DNA of 64,000 bases from Frigoribacterium sp. PhB116 (lineage in GTDB: Bacteria; Actinomycetota; Actinomycetes; Actinomycetales; Microbacteriaceae): contig NZ_SOBE01000001.1 of assembly GCF_004364285.1 (NCBI RefSeq), positions 310,001 through 374,000 on the forward strand. Reading direction: 5' to 3'. Both the position numbers and the translations under genes were made by a program. The notes under the pieces were generated by a model. The model did no database searches. It was not told where the DNA came from and saw nothing but the letters and a program-made list of their open reading frames with translations. Positions 9,064 through 16,434 of this stretch are shown in pieces. Position 1 is the stretch's first letter. Each line of letters begins with the position of its first letter.

Positions 9064-10886
9064 CCAGCACCGCCCGCGCCGTCGTCGTCGACGACCGCCT
9101 CGACCTCGGGGACTACCTCCGCTACGTCGCCCAGCACCTCGTCGTGGTCGTGGTGGCCGTCGTCCTCGGCCTCGCCGCCGGGGTCGGCCTCTCGCAGCTG
9201 GCCCCCGCCTCCTACACGGCCCAGGCCACGGTCTTCGTCCGGGCCGACGCACCCGGCTCGAACCTCGACGAGCGCTCGGCCTTCGCCCTGCGCCAGGTCT
9301 CGTCGTACGCGCAGCTCGGCACGAGCGCCCAGGTGCTCGGGCCGGTCGCCCAGGCCCAGGGCGTCTCGCTCGCCGACCTGGGCGACCGCGTGACCGTGAC
9401 GAACCCCGTCGACACGGTGGTGCTCCTCGTCTCGGCCACCGACGTCACGGCCACCGGCGCGGCCCAGCTCGCGGACACCGTCGCGGGGCGCCTGTCGGAC
9501 ACGGTCGACCAGATCGAGTCCACCGACGGTGCCGACGGGCAGACGATCTCCCTGGACCTGACCGCGCCGGCGCCGGTGCCGACGACGTCGACGGGTCCGA
9601 GCACGGTCGTCCTCGGCCTGCTGGGCCTGCTGGTCGGCCTCGGGATCGGGGTCGCGCTCGCGATCGTCCTCGCCCGGACGCGCCCCCGCGTCAGCACGGT
9701 CGACGACGTCCGTCGCGCGACCGGCCTGCCGGTGGTCGGCCAGCTGCCGGCCGTCGTGCGCAGCTCGGACGACCCCGACGGGCGCGGCGCCTCGGCGGCC
9801 ACCCGCACGGCGCTCCGCGAGACCGTGCAGAACCTCCGCGCCCTGCGCGGCGGCGAGCTGCCCCGCGTGCTGCTGCTCGCCCGCACCGACACGGTGTCGG
9901 AGGCGGCCGGCGTCGACGGCGGCCTCGCACGGGCCGTGGTGGAGCTCGGCTCGACCTGCGCCCTGCTGCAGTCGGACTTCGACACCCGCACCGTGTCGCG
10001 GCCCTCGACGGTCCCCGACGACGCCCTCCCCGAGATGACGGAGGCGGACCTCGCCGGCTACGACCGCGTGCCGGTCCCCGACGTCGTCGGCGCCTCCACC
10101 CGGTCCTTCGTCCGGTCGGGGGTCGAGCGGTTCTTCGCGGACCTGCGCGGCACCTACGACGTGACCGTCGTGCAGTCGGCCTCGGACTCGCACCCCTTCG
10201 CCCTGCGGACCGTGACGGCCGAGTCGGACGAGGTGGTGCTCGTCGTCCGTGCCGGGGCGACCCGCCTGGAGTCGCTCCGCAGCCTGACCGCGGAGCTGAT
10301 GAGCCTCGACGTCGAGCCGATCGGCGTCGTGCTGGCGGGCGTGCCCCGCTGGCGCCGCGTGCTGCTGCGCGCCACCTGGCGCGACGAGGACTTCCGCCGT
10401 GTCGACCGCCCGGGCTCGGGCCACGCGCCGGCCGCCCACGTGCGGTCGTCGGCGCCCGTGTCGTCCGCTCCGGTCGTGCCGTCCGGGACGGCCTCGCCGT
10501 CCGAGGCGTCCGAGGCGTCCGCCTGGTCCCCCTCGCGGGCGGAGGGCTCGACGAGCATCGCCGACCTCGTCCGCGACCCGTTCACGACGCCTGACCCTGC
10601 CGCCGAGGCGCCGGTCGCCGAGACGGTCGTGGCTCCCGCCGCACCCGCGGACGAGTCCACTGTGCCTGCCGAGGCCGAGGCCGAGGCCGAAGCAGAGGCC
10701 GCGACCGACGAGACGACGACGCCCGCCGCGGCGCCGACCTCGAAGTCCGGGCGCAAGCCCCGTGGCAAGGGCCGGATCGTCCCTCGCCGTCCTGCGGGAC
10801 CGGCCCGTGGACCGGACGACGCCGTGGACGGCGACGGCGACTCCGCCGCCGGCGGCTCCGACGCGCGTCCGTCCGACGGCGAGTGA
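9060..10886 (+). CDS. Wzz-type chain-length protein with degenerate BY-kinase domain
   Basis: 608 aa. Two membrane segments (about residues 27-47 and 180-205) flank an extracytoplasmic Wzz loop, as in capsule co-polymerases. The cytoplasmic part (about 260-440) aligns with bacterial tyrosine-kinase domains but has lost key residues. The Walker A position reads ARTDTVSEAAGVDGG with no GKS/T. Walker A' survives partly as LLQSDFDTR. The Walker B aspartate is replaced (VTVVQSASDS), while the following VVLVVRAG strand is kept. The tail lacks a tyrosine cluster and instead has an EAEAEAEAEA run and a Lys/Arg-rich end (KSGRKPRGKGR). It therefore probably regulates polymer length without kinase activity. 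ATGA overlap with the upstream gene, GTGA overlap with the polymerase. Confidence 0.83.
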   Translation: MTSTARAVVVDDRLDLGDYLRYVAQHLVVVVVAVVLGLAAGVGLSQLAPASYTAQATVFVRADAPGSNLDERSAFALRQVSSYAQLGTSAQVLGPVAQAQGVSLADLGDRVTVTNPVDTVVLLVSATDVTATGAAQLADTVAGRLSDTVDQIESTDGADGQTISLDLTAPAPVPTTSTGPSTVVLGLLGLLVGLGIGVALAIVLARTRPRVSTVDDVRRATGLPVVGQLPAVVRSSDDPDGRGASAATRTALRETVQNLRALRGGELPRVLLLARTDTVSEAAGVDGGLARAVVELGSTCALLQSDFDTRTVSRPSTVPDDALPEMTEADLAGYDRVPVPDVVGASTRSFVRSGVERFFADLRGTYDVTVVQSASDSHPFALRTVTAESDEVVLVVRAGATRLESLRSLTAELMSLDVEPIGVVLAGVPRWRRVLLRATWRDEDFRRVDRPGSGHAPAAHVRSSAPVSSAPVVPSGTASPSEASEASAWSPSRAEGSTSIADLVRDPFTTPDPAAEAPVAETVVAPAAPADESTVPAEAEAEAEAEAATDETTTPAAAPTSKSGRKPRGKGRIVPRRPAGPARGPDDAVDGDGDSAAGGSDARPSDGE

Positions 10887-12181
10887 CCGTGTCCTCCCCC
10901 GTGCGGACCGCCTCCGGCCCCGTCGTCGTGCCCGCGGCCTCGCCGCGCACGACGCCGTGGCGAGGCGCGACCGCGCTGCACGACGACCTGCCGGCCGCGC
11001 GCCATCTGGTCCGTCCGGCGGTCGTCATGACGGTGCTCGTGGCGTCCGTGGTCCCCTGGCGCACGGGTGTCATCTACGAGGGCGGCCTCGACCCGGTCGT
11101 CGCCGCCAAGGCGTTCCTCGCCGCGGTGGCGCTGGTGCTCGCCCTCACGGGCGCGCCCGCCGGTCGCGACGGCCGACACCTCGCGAACCGCGTGGGCCCC
11201 GTCGCCGTGGCGTTCCTGCTCGCCTACCTCGGGATCGCCTTCGTCGGGGGCGTCTCGGCCGGGCTGACGACGTCGACGACCGTGCTCGTGGTCCGCGTGC
11301 TGATGGTCGCGGCGACGATCGTCGCCGTCGTCCACCGCAGCGAGCCGCGCGTCGTCGTGCGGTCGCTGCTGCTGGCCCTCGGCATCGTCGGGGCCGTCTC
11401 GGCGCTCTCGGGCCTGCAGATCTACCTGGCCGGGGGGCGCCTCGCCGGGACCCTGCCGGCCCTGAGCCCGAACGAGATCGCGCTGCTGCTCGGCCTGCCG
11501 CTGATCGGCGTGGTCCACCGCCTCCTGGTCCAGGAGGCGACCGTCGGGTCGCTCGCACTGCTGGTCGTCCTGACCGGCCTCTTCGTCACGACGGGCTCGC
11601 GGGCCGCGTTCCTCGCGGTCCTCGTGGCCGTGGCCGTGGCCGTCGTCGCGGCTCGCCGTGTCCGCCCCACGGTCGCGGTCGTCGTCGCGGTCGCCGTGCC
11701 CCTCGCCGTCGCGCTGCTCGCGAGCACCGACGTCCTCGCCCGGGTGATCGAGCGCGGGGGCGACTCCGCGAGCATCGCGACCCTCAACTCGCGCACCATC
11801 GCCTGGAACACGGTGCTGCAGACCGACCCGGGCACCTGGGCCCGCTGGATCGGCTCCGGCCTCACCGTCAAGCAGGTCCCGGTCGCCGGTCAGTACTGGG
11901 CCGAGCAGGTCCTCGACAGCAGCTGGATCTCGGCGCTCGCGCAGGCCGGCGTCGTCGGTGCGGGGCTGCTCGCGATCTGGGTCGTCGTCGGCCTCGCCAC
12001 GGCCGGCCGCGCCAGCCTCCGCGTCGTCGGGTTCGGCGCCGTGTTGCCCGCCTTCGTCTTCATCGTCATCAGGAGCGTCGTCGAGAGCGGGCTGGTCGAC
12101 TCCAGCAGCGCCTTCGTGGCCTTCTTCACCCTGGTCGTGCTCGCCGAGTCGGCCCCTCGTCCCCGGAGCGTGACCCCGTGA
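10883..12181 (+). CDS. O-antigen ligase/polymerase family membrane protein (Wzy-like)
   Basis: 432 aa with about ten hydrophobic segments and a larger extracytoplasmic loop late in the chain (about residues 290-345), containing NSRTIAWNTVL and the SGLTVKQVP stretch, as in Wzy polymerases and O-antigen ligases. It would polymerise repeat units on the outer face of the membrane. GTG at 10883 overlaps the Wzz stop; a second GTG two codons later is an alternative. The stop overlaps the GTG of the cytidylyltransferase. Polymerase and ligase cannot be separated by sequence; with Wzx and Wzz genes beside it, polymerase is favoured. Confidence 0.82.
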   Translation: MTVSSPVRTASGPVVVPAASPRTTPWRGATALHDDLPAARHLVRPAVVMTVLVASVVPWRTGVIYEGGLDPVVAAKAFLAAVALVLALTGAPAGRDGRHLANRVGPVAVAFLLAYLGIAFVGGVSAGLTTSTTVLVVRVLMVAATIVAVVHRSEPRVVVRSLLLALGIVGAVSALSGLQIYLAGGRLAGTLPALSPNEIALLLGLPLIGVVHRLLVQEATVGSLALLVVLTGLFVTTGSRAAFLAVLVAVAVAVVAARRVRPTVAVVVAVAVPLAVALLASTDVLARVIERGGDSASIATLNSRTIAWNTVLQTDPGTWARWIGSGLTVKQVPVAGQYWAEQVLDSSWISALAQAGVVGAGLLAIWVVVGLATAGRASLRVVGFGAVLPAFVFIVIRSVVESGLVDSSSAFVAFFTLVVLAESAPRPRSVTP

Positions 12182-12690
12182 CCTCGTCCACCGACCTGCT
12201 CGATCCCCTGACCACCCGCCCCGGAGGCGCCGGTCGGGTCGGCTACGCCGCCGGCGCCTTCGACCTGTTCCACATCGGGCACCTCAACCTGCTGCGGCAC
12301 GCGCGCCAGCACTGCGACCACCTGATCGCCGGGGTCGTGTCCGACGAGATGCTCGCCCTGACGAAGGGCATCACGCCCGTCGTGCCCCTGGCGGAGCGGC
12401 TCGAGATCGTCGACCACATCGACGTGGTCGACACGGCCTACGCCGAGACGGTGCCCGACAAGCTCGACGTCTGGCGCGAGCTGCGGTTCGACGTCTTCTT
12501 CAAGGGCGACGACTGGCGCGGCACCGAGAAGGGCCTCCGGCTCGAGCGCGAGTTCGCCGAGGTCGGGGTCGAGGTCGTGTACTTCCCGTACACGATGAGC
12601 ACGTCCAGCACCGTGCTGCGCCGTGCGCTGCGGGCCCTGTCCGGCGGAGCGCCGGCACCGGAGGCGGCGACCGCCGAGCGGGCCCGCTGA
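12178..12690 (+). CDS. TagD-like cytidylyltransferase (glycerol-3-phosphate cytidylyltransferase family)
   Basis: 170 aa, the usual size of this nucleotidyltransferase family. The HxGH signature (FHIGH) lies near residue 32 after GYAAGAFD, and the C-terminal nucleotide motif appears as STSSTVLR, equivalent to the ISTT element of TagD. The FFKGDDWRG block is also typical. The expected reaction is CTP plus an alcohol phosphate giving CDP-alcohol and diphosphate; glycerol-3-phosphate is the best-known substrate but is not proven here. GTG start overlaps the polymerase stop. It is the last gene of the operon and the logical supplier of substrate for the CDP-alcohol phosphotransferase four genes upstream. 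Confidence 0.85.
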   Translation: MTSSTDLLDPLTTRPGGAGRVGYAAGAFDLFHIGHLNLLRHARQHCDHLIAGVVSDEMLALTKGITPVVPLAERLEIVDHIDVVDTAYAETVPDKLDVWRELRFDVFFKGDDWRGTEKGLRLEREFAEVGVEVVYFPYTMSTSSTVLRRALRALSGGAPAPEAATAERAR

Positions 12691-12820
12691 CGCGTCGCCC
12701 GCCCCAGGGTGCCCAGGTGCGGCAGCGGTGGTCCCTCCCCAGGCCGGTCCGGCGGACGCGACGCCGGGCCCGCCTGTGGACGACCGCAAGAGGCGGGCGC
12801 CGGGAGACGACGCTGGTCCC

Positions 12821-13336
12821 ATGACCGTCACCCCTGCCTCCCCGTCCTCGCCCGCCGCCGACCCGCACCGGCCCGTCGTCACCGACGACGAGCTGCTCGC
12901 CCGGGTCGAGAGCCTGGTGCCGGTCGCCGTGCGTCGGCAGCTCTGGACGCTGTTCCTCGACGCCGACCAGGTCCAGCTGCCCATGGTGGTGCCTCTCGAG
13001 GGCATCCCCGAGCGTCCGGACCGTCTCGCGGTCGAGCGCTGGGGCGACGCCCTGGACGAGGTCGCGAGCGAGTTCGGGGTCTCCGCCGTCGTCTTCGTGC
13101 TCGAGCGTCCCGGGCCTGCGGTCGACTCGGCGTCCGACGTGGCGTGGCGAGACGCGCTCAGCGGTCTCTCCGAGGCTCGCCGCTACGCCGTCCGGGCGGT
13201 CCTCACCTGCACGTCCGACGGCGTCGTGGCTCCCGCCGACACCCGCTCGGTGACGGCGACCGACCGCGACAGGTGCCCACGCCCTCAGTCCTCGCCGAGC
13301 CGCCTGCGGTTCTCCGAGGTGCTCGCCGTGCGCTGA
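12821..13336 (+). CDS. Hypothetical protein
   Basis: 171 aa, soluble, rich in Ala/Val/Asp, no membrane segment and no motif I recognise. Predicted alternating helices and strands (LPMVVPLEGIPERP, SAVVFVLERPG) suggest a small alpha/beta fold. The ATG is preceded by a weak GGAGA 14 nt upstream; the 130 nt before it separate it from the polysaccharide operon. Its 3' end overlaps the 3' end of the convergent small gene at 13285-13539 by 52 nt. The coding call rests on codon composition and the good N-terminus; function unknown. Confidence 0.6.
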   Translation: MTVTPASPSSPAADPHRPVVTDDELLARVESLVPVAVRRQLWTLFLDADQVQLPMVVPLEGIPERPDRLAVERWGDALDEVASEFGVSAVVFVLERPGPAVDSASDVAWRDALSGLSEARRYAVRAVLTCTSDGVVAPADTRSVTATDRDRCPRPQSSPSRLRFSEVLAVR

Positions 13337-13539
13337 CCCCGTCCCCGGTCGAGATGGCGCCACCAGGCGGTCTCGGCGAGCTCAGCCGACGTGTAGACCC
13401 CGAGGGCCTCCTGCTCGGACTCGACGAACGACCAGCGACGCAGCCGCCAGCCGGTGCCGAAGGCCTCCACGACCGCCATGACCGCGCCGTCCGGCGTCCG
13501 GCGGACGAACCAGCGGTCATCGGAGGCACGGTCGAGCAT
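13285..13539 (-). CDS. Small conserved-looking hypothetical protein
   Basis: 84 aa. An aromatic beta-rich core (DRWFVRRTPDGAVMAVVEAFGTGWRLRRWSF, here split only by turns) looks like a small folded unit, followed by a polar helix and an Arg-rich tail. No family recognised. A TACGAT box lies exactly 6 nt before the ATG, the spacing seen for several other genes in this window, so it may be transcribed leaderless. The 3' end runs 52 nt into the convergent hypothetical gene, so one of the two could be wrongly extended. Moderate confidence that it is real. Confidence 0.5.
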   Translation of the reverse strand: MLDRASDDRWFVRRTPDGAVMAVVEAFGTGWRLRRWSFVESEQEALGVYTSAELAETAWWRHLDRGRGQRTASTSENRRRLGED

Positions 13540-13545
13540 GTCCCG

Positions 13546-13551
13546 ATCGTA
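13546..13551 (-). promoter_or_regulatory. Putative -10 box (TACGAT) for small gene at 13539
   Basis: TANNNT hexamer ending 6 nt before the ATG. In actinobacteria this spacing makes transcription start on the A of ATG (leaderless). No -35 is obvious. Confidence 0.45.
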
Positions 13552-13634
13552 CCGGGACCGTCGCGACGGTCACCGGTCCCCGTGGCCAGGCCGACAGGCG
13601 GCCGGGCCGTCAGTTCTGGAGGCCGATCGGACGG

Positions 13635-14519
13635 TCAGGCGAGTGCGAGGGGGAACAGGCTGCGCGTGTCCTGCGCGAGGGCCGGGTCGGGCAGGTCCCG
13701 CCGCCGCACCTCCTGGTCCTCCCACTCCACCCGGCGGAGCAGCACGGGCGCGCGGTCGTCGTCCTGGGCCGACACGGCGTCGCCGACGAGTCGGCCGAGC
13801 GAGAACCGTCCCTGTTCGGCGTCCGGCACCGCCACGAGCTCCCCCTCGGAGAGCTGGGCGAAGGCCTCGCGCTGCGCGGCCCACGCGGCCGTCGTCCGGC
13901 CCCGGGGCGACGACTCGGAGATCGTGACGACGCCCGCCCGTCGCCAGTCGTCACCGGTCCGTGCGTCCCCGGGGCGCACCACCCAGGCACGCCGGGTCGC
14001 GGAGAGCGCCGCGTCGTCCGTGGGCGGGAGCATCCCGGCATCGGCGCCCGGCCAGACGTAGTCGAGGTCGTCCGGCACGTCCGGGAACCTGCCGCGGTAC
14101 CACTCGGGTTCCTTCTGCACGAGCTTCGACCGGTGGCTGCGGTGCACGGCATCGTCGCCGAGCCAACTCGGCAGGTCCGCGGCGACCAGGGCCGACGCCG
14201 ACGCGTGCCCGGCGTCGGGGTCGGGGTCGTCGCCGAGCCCGGCGTCGTCGAGCGCGGGGGCGAACTCGAGAACCTGCGGCCGCACCGTGTCGGCGTGTCC
14301 CTGGGCGATCCACTCGTCGGTGATCGCGAGGGCGTAGGCCGTCAGCGCGGTGCGGTGGCCGCGCCACATCGCGATCGCGGGGTGGGACTGCCACCCGTAG
14401 CCGGGAAGCGTGACGGCCCGGAGCACCTGGAGGGCCTCGACGCGCTGCTTGCCGAGCCTGGCCTGGTCGAGCACCCGGGCGCTCTCGACGAAGTCGGGGT
14501 ACGGGAGGAAGGTCTGCAC
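13635..14519 (-). CDS. MSMEG_6728-type protein (pyrimidine-dimer glycosylase-like family)
   Basis: 294 aa. The N-terminus MQTFLPYPDF, then LDQARLGKQRVEALQVL and GYGWQSHPA, is the hallmark of an actinobacterial family annotated as MSMEG_6728-like and related to the pyrimidine-dimer excision (DUF/Pyr_excise) proteins. The middle contains HRSHRSKLVQKEPEWY, also typical. A role in DNA damage handling is therefore a family-level suggestion, not shown. GTG start; TAGCCT sits 7 nt upstream, pointing to a leaderless transcript. It follows the helicase gene on the same strand with a 23-nt gap. The Asp-rich stretch near residue 105 and the C-terminal 100 residues are more variable. Confidence 0.72.
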   Translation of the reverse strand: MQTFLPYPDFVESARVLDQARLGKQRVEALQVLRAVTLPGYGWQSHPAIAMWRGHRTALTAYALAITDEWIAQGHADTVRPQVLEFAPALDDAGLGDDPDPDAGHASASALVAADLPSWLGDDAVHRSHRSKLVQKEPEWYRGRFPDVPDDLDYVWPGADAGMLPPTDDAALSATRRAWVVRPGDARTGDDWRRAGVVTISESSPRGRTTAAWAAQREAFAQLSEGELVAVPDAEQGRFSLGRLVGDAVSAQDDDRAPVLLRRVEWEDQEVRRRDLPDPALAQDTRSLFPLALA

Positions 14520-14526
14520 CTGTCTC

Positions 14527-14532
14527 AGGCTA
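14527..14532 (-). promoter_or_regulatory. Putative -10 box (TAGCCT) for MSMEG_6728-type gene
   Basis: TAGCCT ends 7 nt before the GTG at 14519, the leaderless arrangement. It overlaps an imperfect inverted repeat around TAGGCGC / GCGCCTA in the 23-nt gap after the helicase gene. Confidence 0.45.
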
Positions 14533-14542
14533 GGCGCGGCGC

Positions 14543-16420
14543 CTAGGTGCGGTTGCCGATCCGGCCCCGCAGCACGTCGATGCGCTTCTGGATCTGCTCA
14601 GTGCTCGCCTGGGCAACGGAGGGGCCGCCGCTGACCCGCCGCAGGTCGGCGTGGATGATCCCGTGCGGCTCGTTCGACACCCTCGACCAGATCGACACCA
14701 GTCGGCTGAGCTCTTGTCGCTGTTCCTTGATCGTCTGGTAGAGCGGGCGCGCGTCGGCGACGGGGGCGGCCACCGTCGGCATGCCGGTCTTTCGGGACCG
14801 GGTGGCCTGCTTGGCCTGGCGCTGACGCAGCAGGTCGCGCACCTGGTCGGGCTCGAGCAGACCCGGGATGCCGATGAAGTCGAGCTCCTCGAGGCTGCCG
14901 ATCTCGCCGCCGGTGCCGAACTCGCCGCCGTCGAAGAGGACGCGGTCGAACGACGCCTGCGAGTCGAGCGCCTCGAAGGGCTGCTGGTCGAGCAGGCTCG
15001 ACGCCTTCTCCTCGCGGTTCGCGGCCGCCATCATGTCCTCCTCCGGCGCGAATATGCCGTCGTCGGCGTTCTCCGGCCGGTCGAGCGCGTGGTCGCGCTC
15101 GAGTTCGAGCTGCCCCGCGAGGGCCATCAGGCTGGGCACGCTCGGGAGGAAGATCGAGGCGGTCTCGCCCCGGCGCCTCGCGCGCACGAAGCGCCCCACG
15201 GCCTGCGCGAAGAACAGGGGCGTGGAGGCGGAGGTGGCGTACACGCCGACGGCGAGGCGCGGCACGTCGACGCCCTCGGACACCATCCGCACCGCGACCA
15301 TCCAGCGGCTGTCGCCGTCCGAGAAGGCCTGGATCCGGTCGGAGGCGGCCTTCTCGTCCGACAGGACGACCGTCGGTCGCTCCCCCGTCAGCTTCTGCAG
15401 CACGGCGGCGTACTGCCGGGCCGCCGTGTGGTCGGTGGCGATGACGAGCCCCCCGGCGTCGGGGACCCCGCGACGGACCTCGGTCAGGCGGGTGTCGGCC
15501 GCCGACAGGACGGCGGGGATCCAGTCGCCCTGCGGCGACAGGGCCGTGCGCCAGGCCTGGGCCGTGATGTCCTTGGTGACCGCCTCGCCGAGGGTCGCGC
15601 TCATCTCGTCGCCCATGCGGGTGCGCCAGCGCATCTGCCCGGCGTAGGCCATGAACAGCACCGGACGCACGACGCCGTCGGCCAGTGCGCGCCCGTACCC
15701 GTACGAGTAGTCGGACCGGGAGGTGCGGATGCCCTGCTCGTCGGGGGCATAGGTGACGAAGGGGATCGGGGCCGTGTCCGAGCGGAACGGCGTCCCCGTG
15801 AGCGAGAGCCGGCGGGCGGCCCGGCCGTAGGCCTCGCGGATGCCGTCGCCCCAGCTGAGCGCGTCACCGCCGTGGTGGACCTCGTCGAGGATGACGAGCG
15901 TGCGGCCGGCAGCCGTCAGGTCGGCGTGCACCTTCGGGTTCATGCCGACCTGGGCGTAGGTGACGGCGACCCCGTGGTAGTGCCGGCCGAACGAGACGTC
16001 GGCGTTCTTGAACATCGGGTCGAGCCGCAGGTTCACGCGGTCGGCCGCGTCCGCCCACTGTCGCTTCAGGTGCTCGGTGGGGGCGACGACCACGACCCTG
16101 TCGACCTCGCCGCGCGAGAGCAGCTCGGTGGCGAGCCGCAGCGCGAACGTCGTCTTGCCGGCGCCCGGCGTGGCCGCGGCCAGGAAGTCCTGGGGGGACG
16201 TCGCGAAGTACTGTTCGAGGGCCTCCGCCTGCCAGGCGCGCAGCTTGCTCGCCGTGCCCCAGGCGGCTCGCTCGGGGAACGCCGGCGAGAGGTGCTCGGC
16301 AGCCGAGTTGCCCGCCGTGGCACCGACCTCGCCCAGGTCGAGCTGGTCGTCGACGCCGACCGGTACGCCGGGGCCGGACTGGTCGCCCCCGGCCGGGTCG
16401 TGCTCGTTCGCTGTGCTCAC
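14543..16420 (-). CDS. DEAD/DEAH-box helicase (SF2)
   Basis: 625 aa SF2 helicase. Walker A is ATPGAGKTT at residues 83-91, motif II DEVH at 179-182, motif III region SLTGTP at about 206-211. In the second RecA domain come MVSEGVDVPRL and QAVGRFVRARR (motifs V and VI). The Q/Trp-rich entry RAWQAEAL resembles SSL2/XPB-like restriction and repair helicases of actinobacteria. GTG at 16420 was chosen because a longer upstream reading is Arg-rich and runs back into dinB; a TAAGAT box lies 8 nt before it and shares its TAA with the dinB stop. Substrate and partners are unknown; the dinB neighbour hints at DNA repair. Confidence 0.85.
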   Translation of the reverse strand: MSTANEHDPAGGDQSGPGVPVGVDDQLDLGEVGATAGNSAAEHLSPAFPERAAWGTASKLRAWQAEALEQYFATSPQDFLAAATPGAGKTTFALRLATELLSRGEVDRVVVVAPTEHLKRQWADAADRVNLRLDPMFKNADVSFGRHYHGVAVTYAQVGMNPKVHADLTAAGRTLVILDEVHHGGDALSWGDGIREAYGRAARRLSLTGTPFRSDTAPIPFVTYAPDEQGIRTSRSDYSYGYGRALADGVVRPVLFMAYAGQMRWRTRMGDEMSATLGEAVTKDITAQAWRTALSPQGDWIPAVLSAADTRLTEVRRGVPDAGGLVIATDHTAARQYAAVLQKLTGERPTVVLSDEKAASDRIQAFSDGDSRWMVAVRMVSEGVDVPRLAVGVYATSASTPLFFAQAVGRFVRARRRGETASIFLPSVPSLMALAGQLELERDHALDRPENADDGIFAPEEDMMAAANREEKASSLLDQQPFEALDSQASFDRVLFDGGEFGTGGEIGSLEELDFIGIPGLLEPDQVRDLLRQRQAKQATRSRKTGMPTVAAPVADARPLYQTIKEQRQELSRLVSIWSRVSNEPHGIIHADLRRVSGGPSVAQASTEQIQKRIDVLRGRIGNRT

Positions 16421-16428
16421 TTGGACCG

Positions 16429-16434
16429 ATCTTA
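16429..16434 (-). promoter_or_regulatory. Putative -10 box (TAAGAT) for helicase, fused to dinB stop
   Basis: TAAGAT lies 8 nt before the helicase GTG at 16420. Its first three bases are the TAA stop of dinB, so the helicase can have its own start while sitting directly behind dinB. Confidence 0.45.

Noticed and set aside
10399-12177. Open frame preceding the cytidylyltransferase
   Set aside because: In-frame but antimotif Arg/Pro-rich sequence over the Wzz and polymerase genes; the GTG at 12178 is supported by the overlap and by the HxGH domain position.
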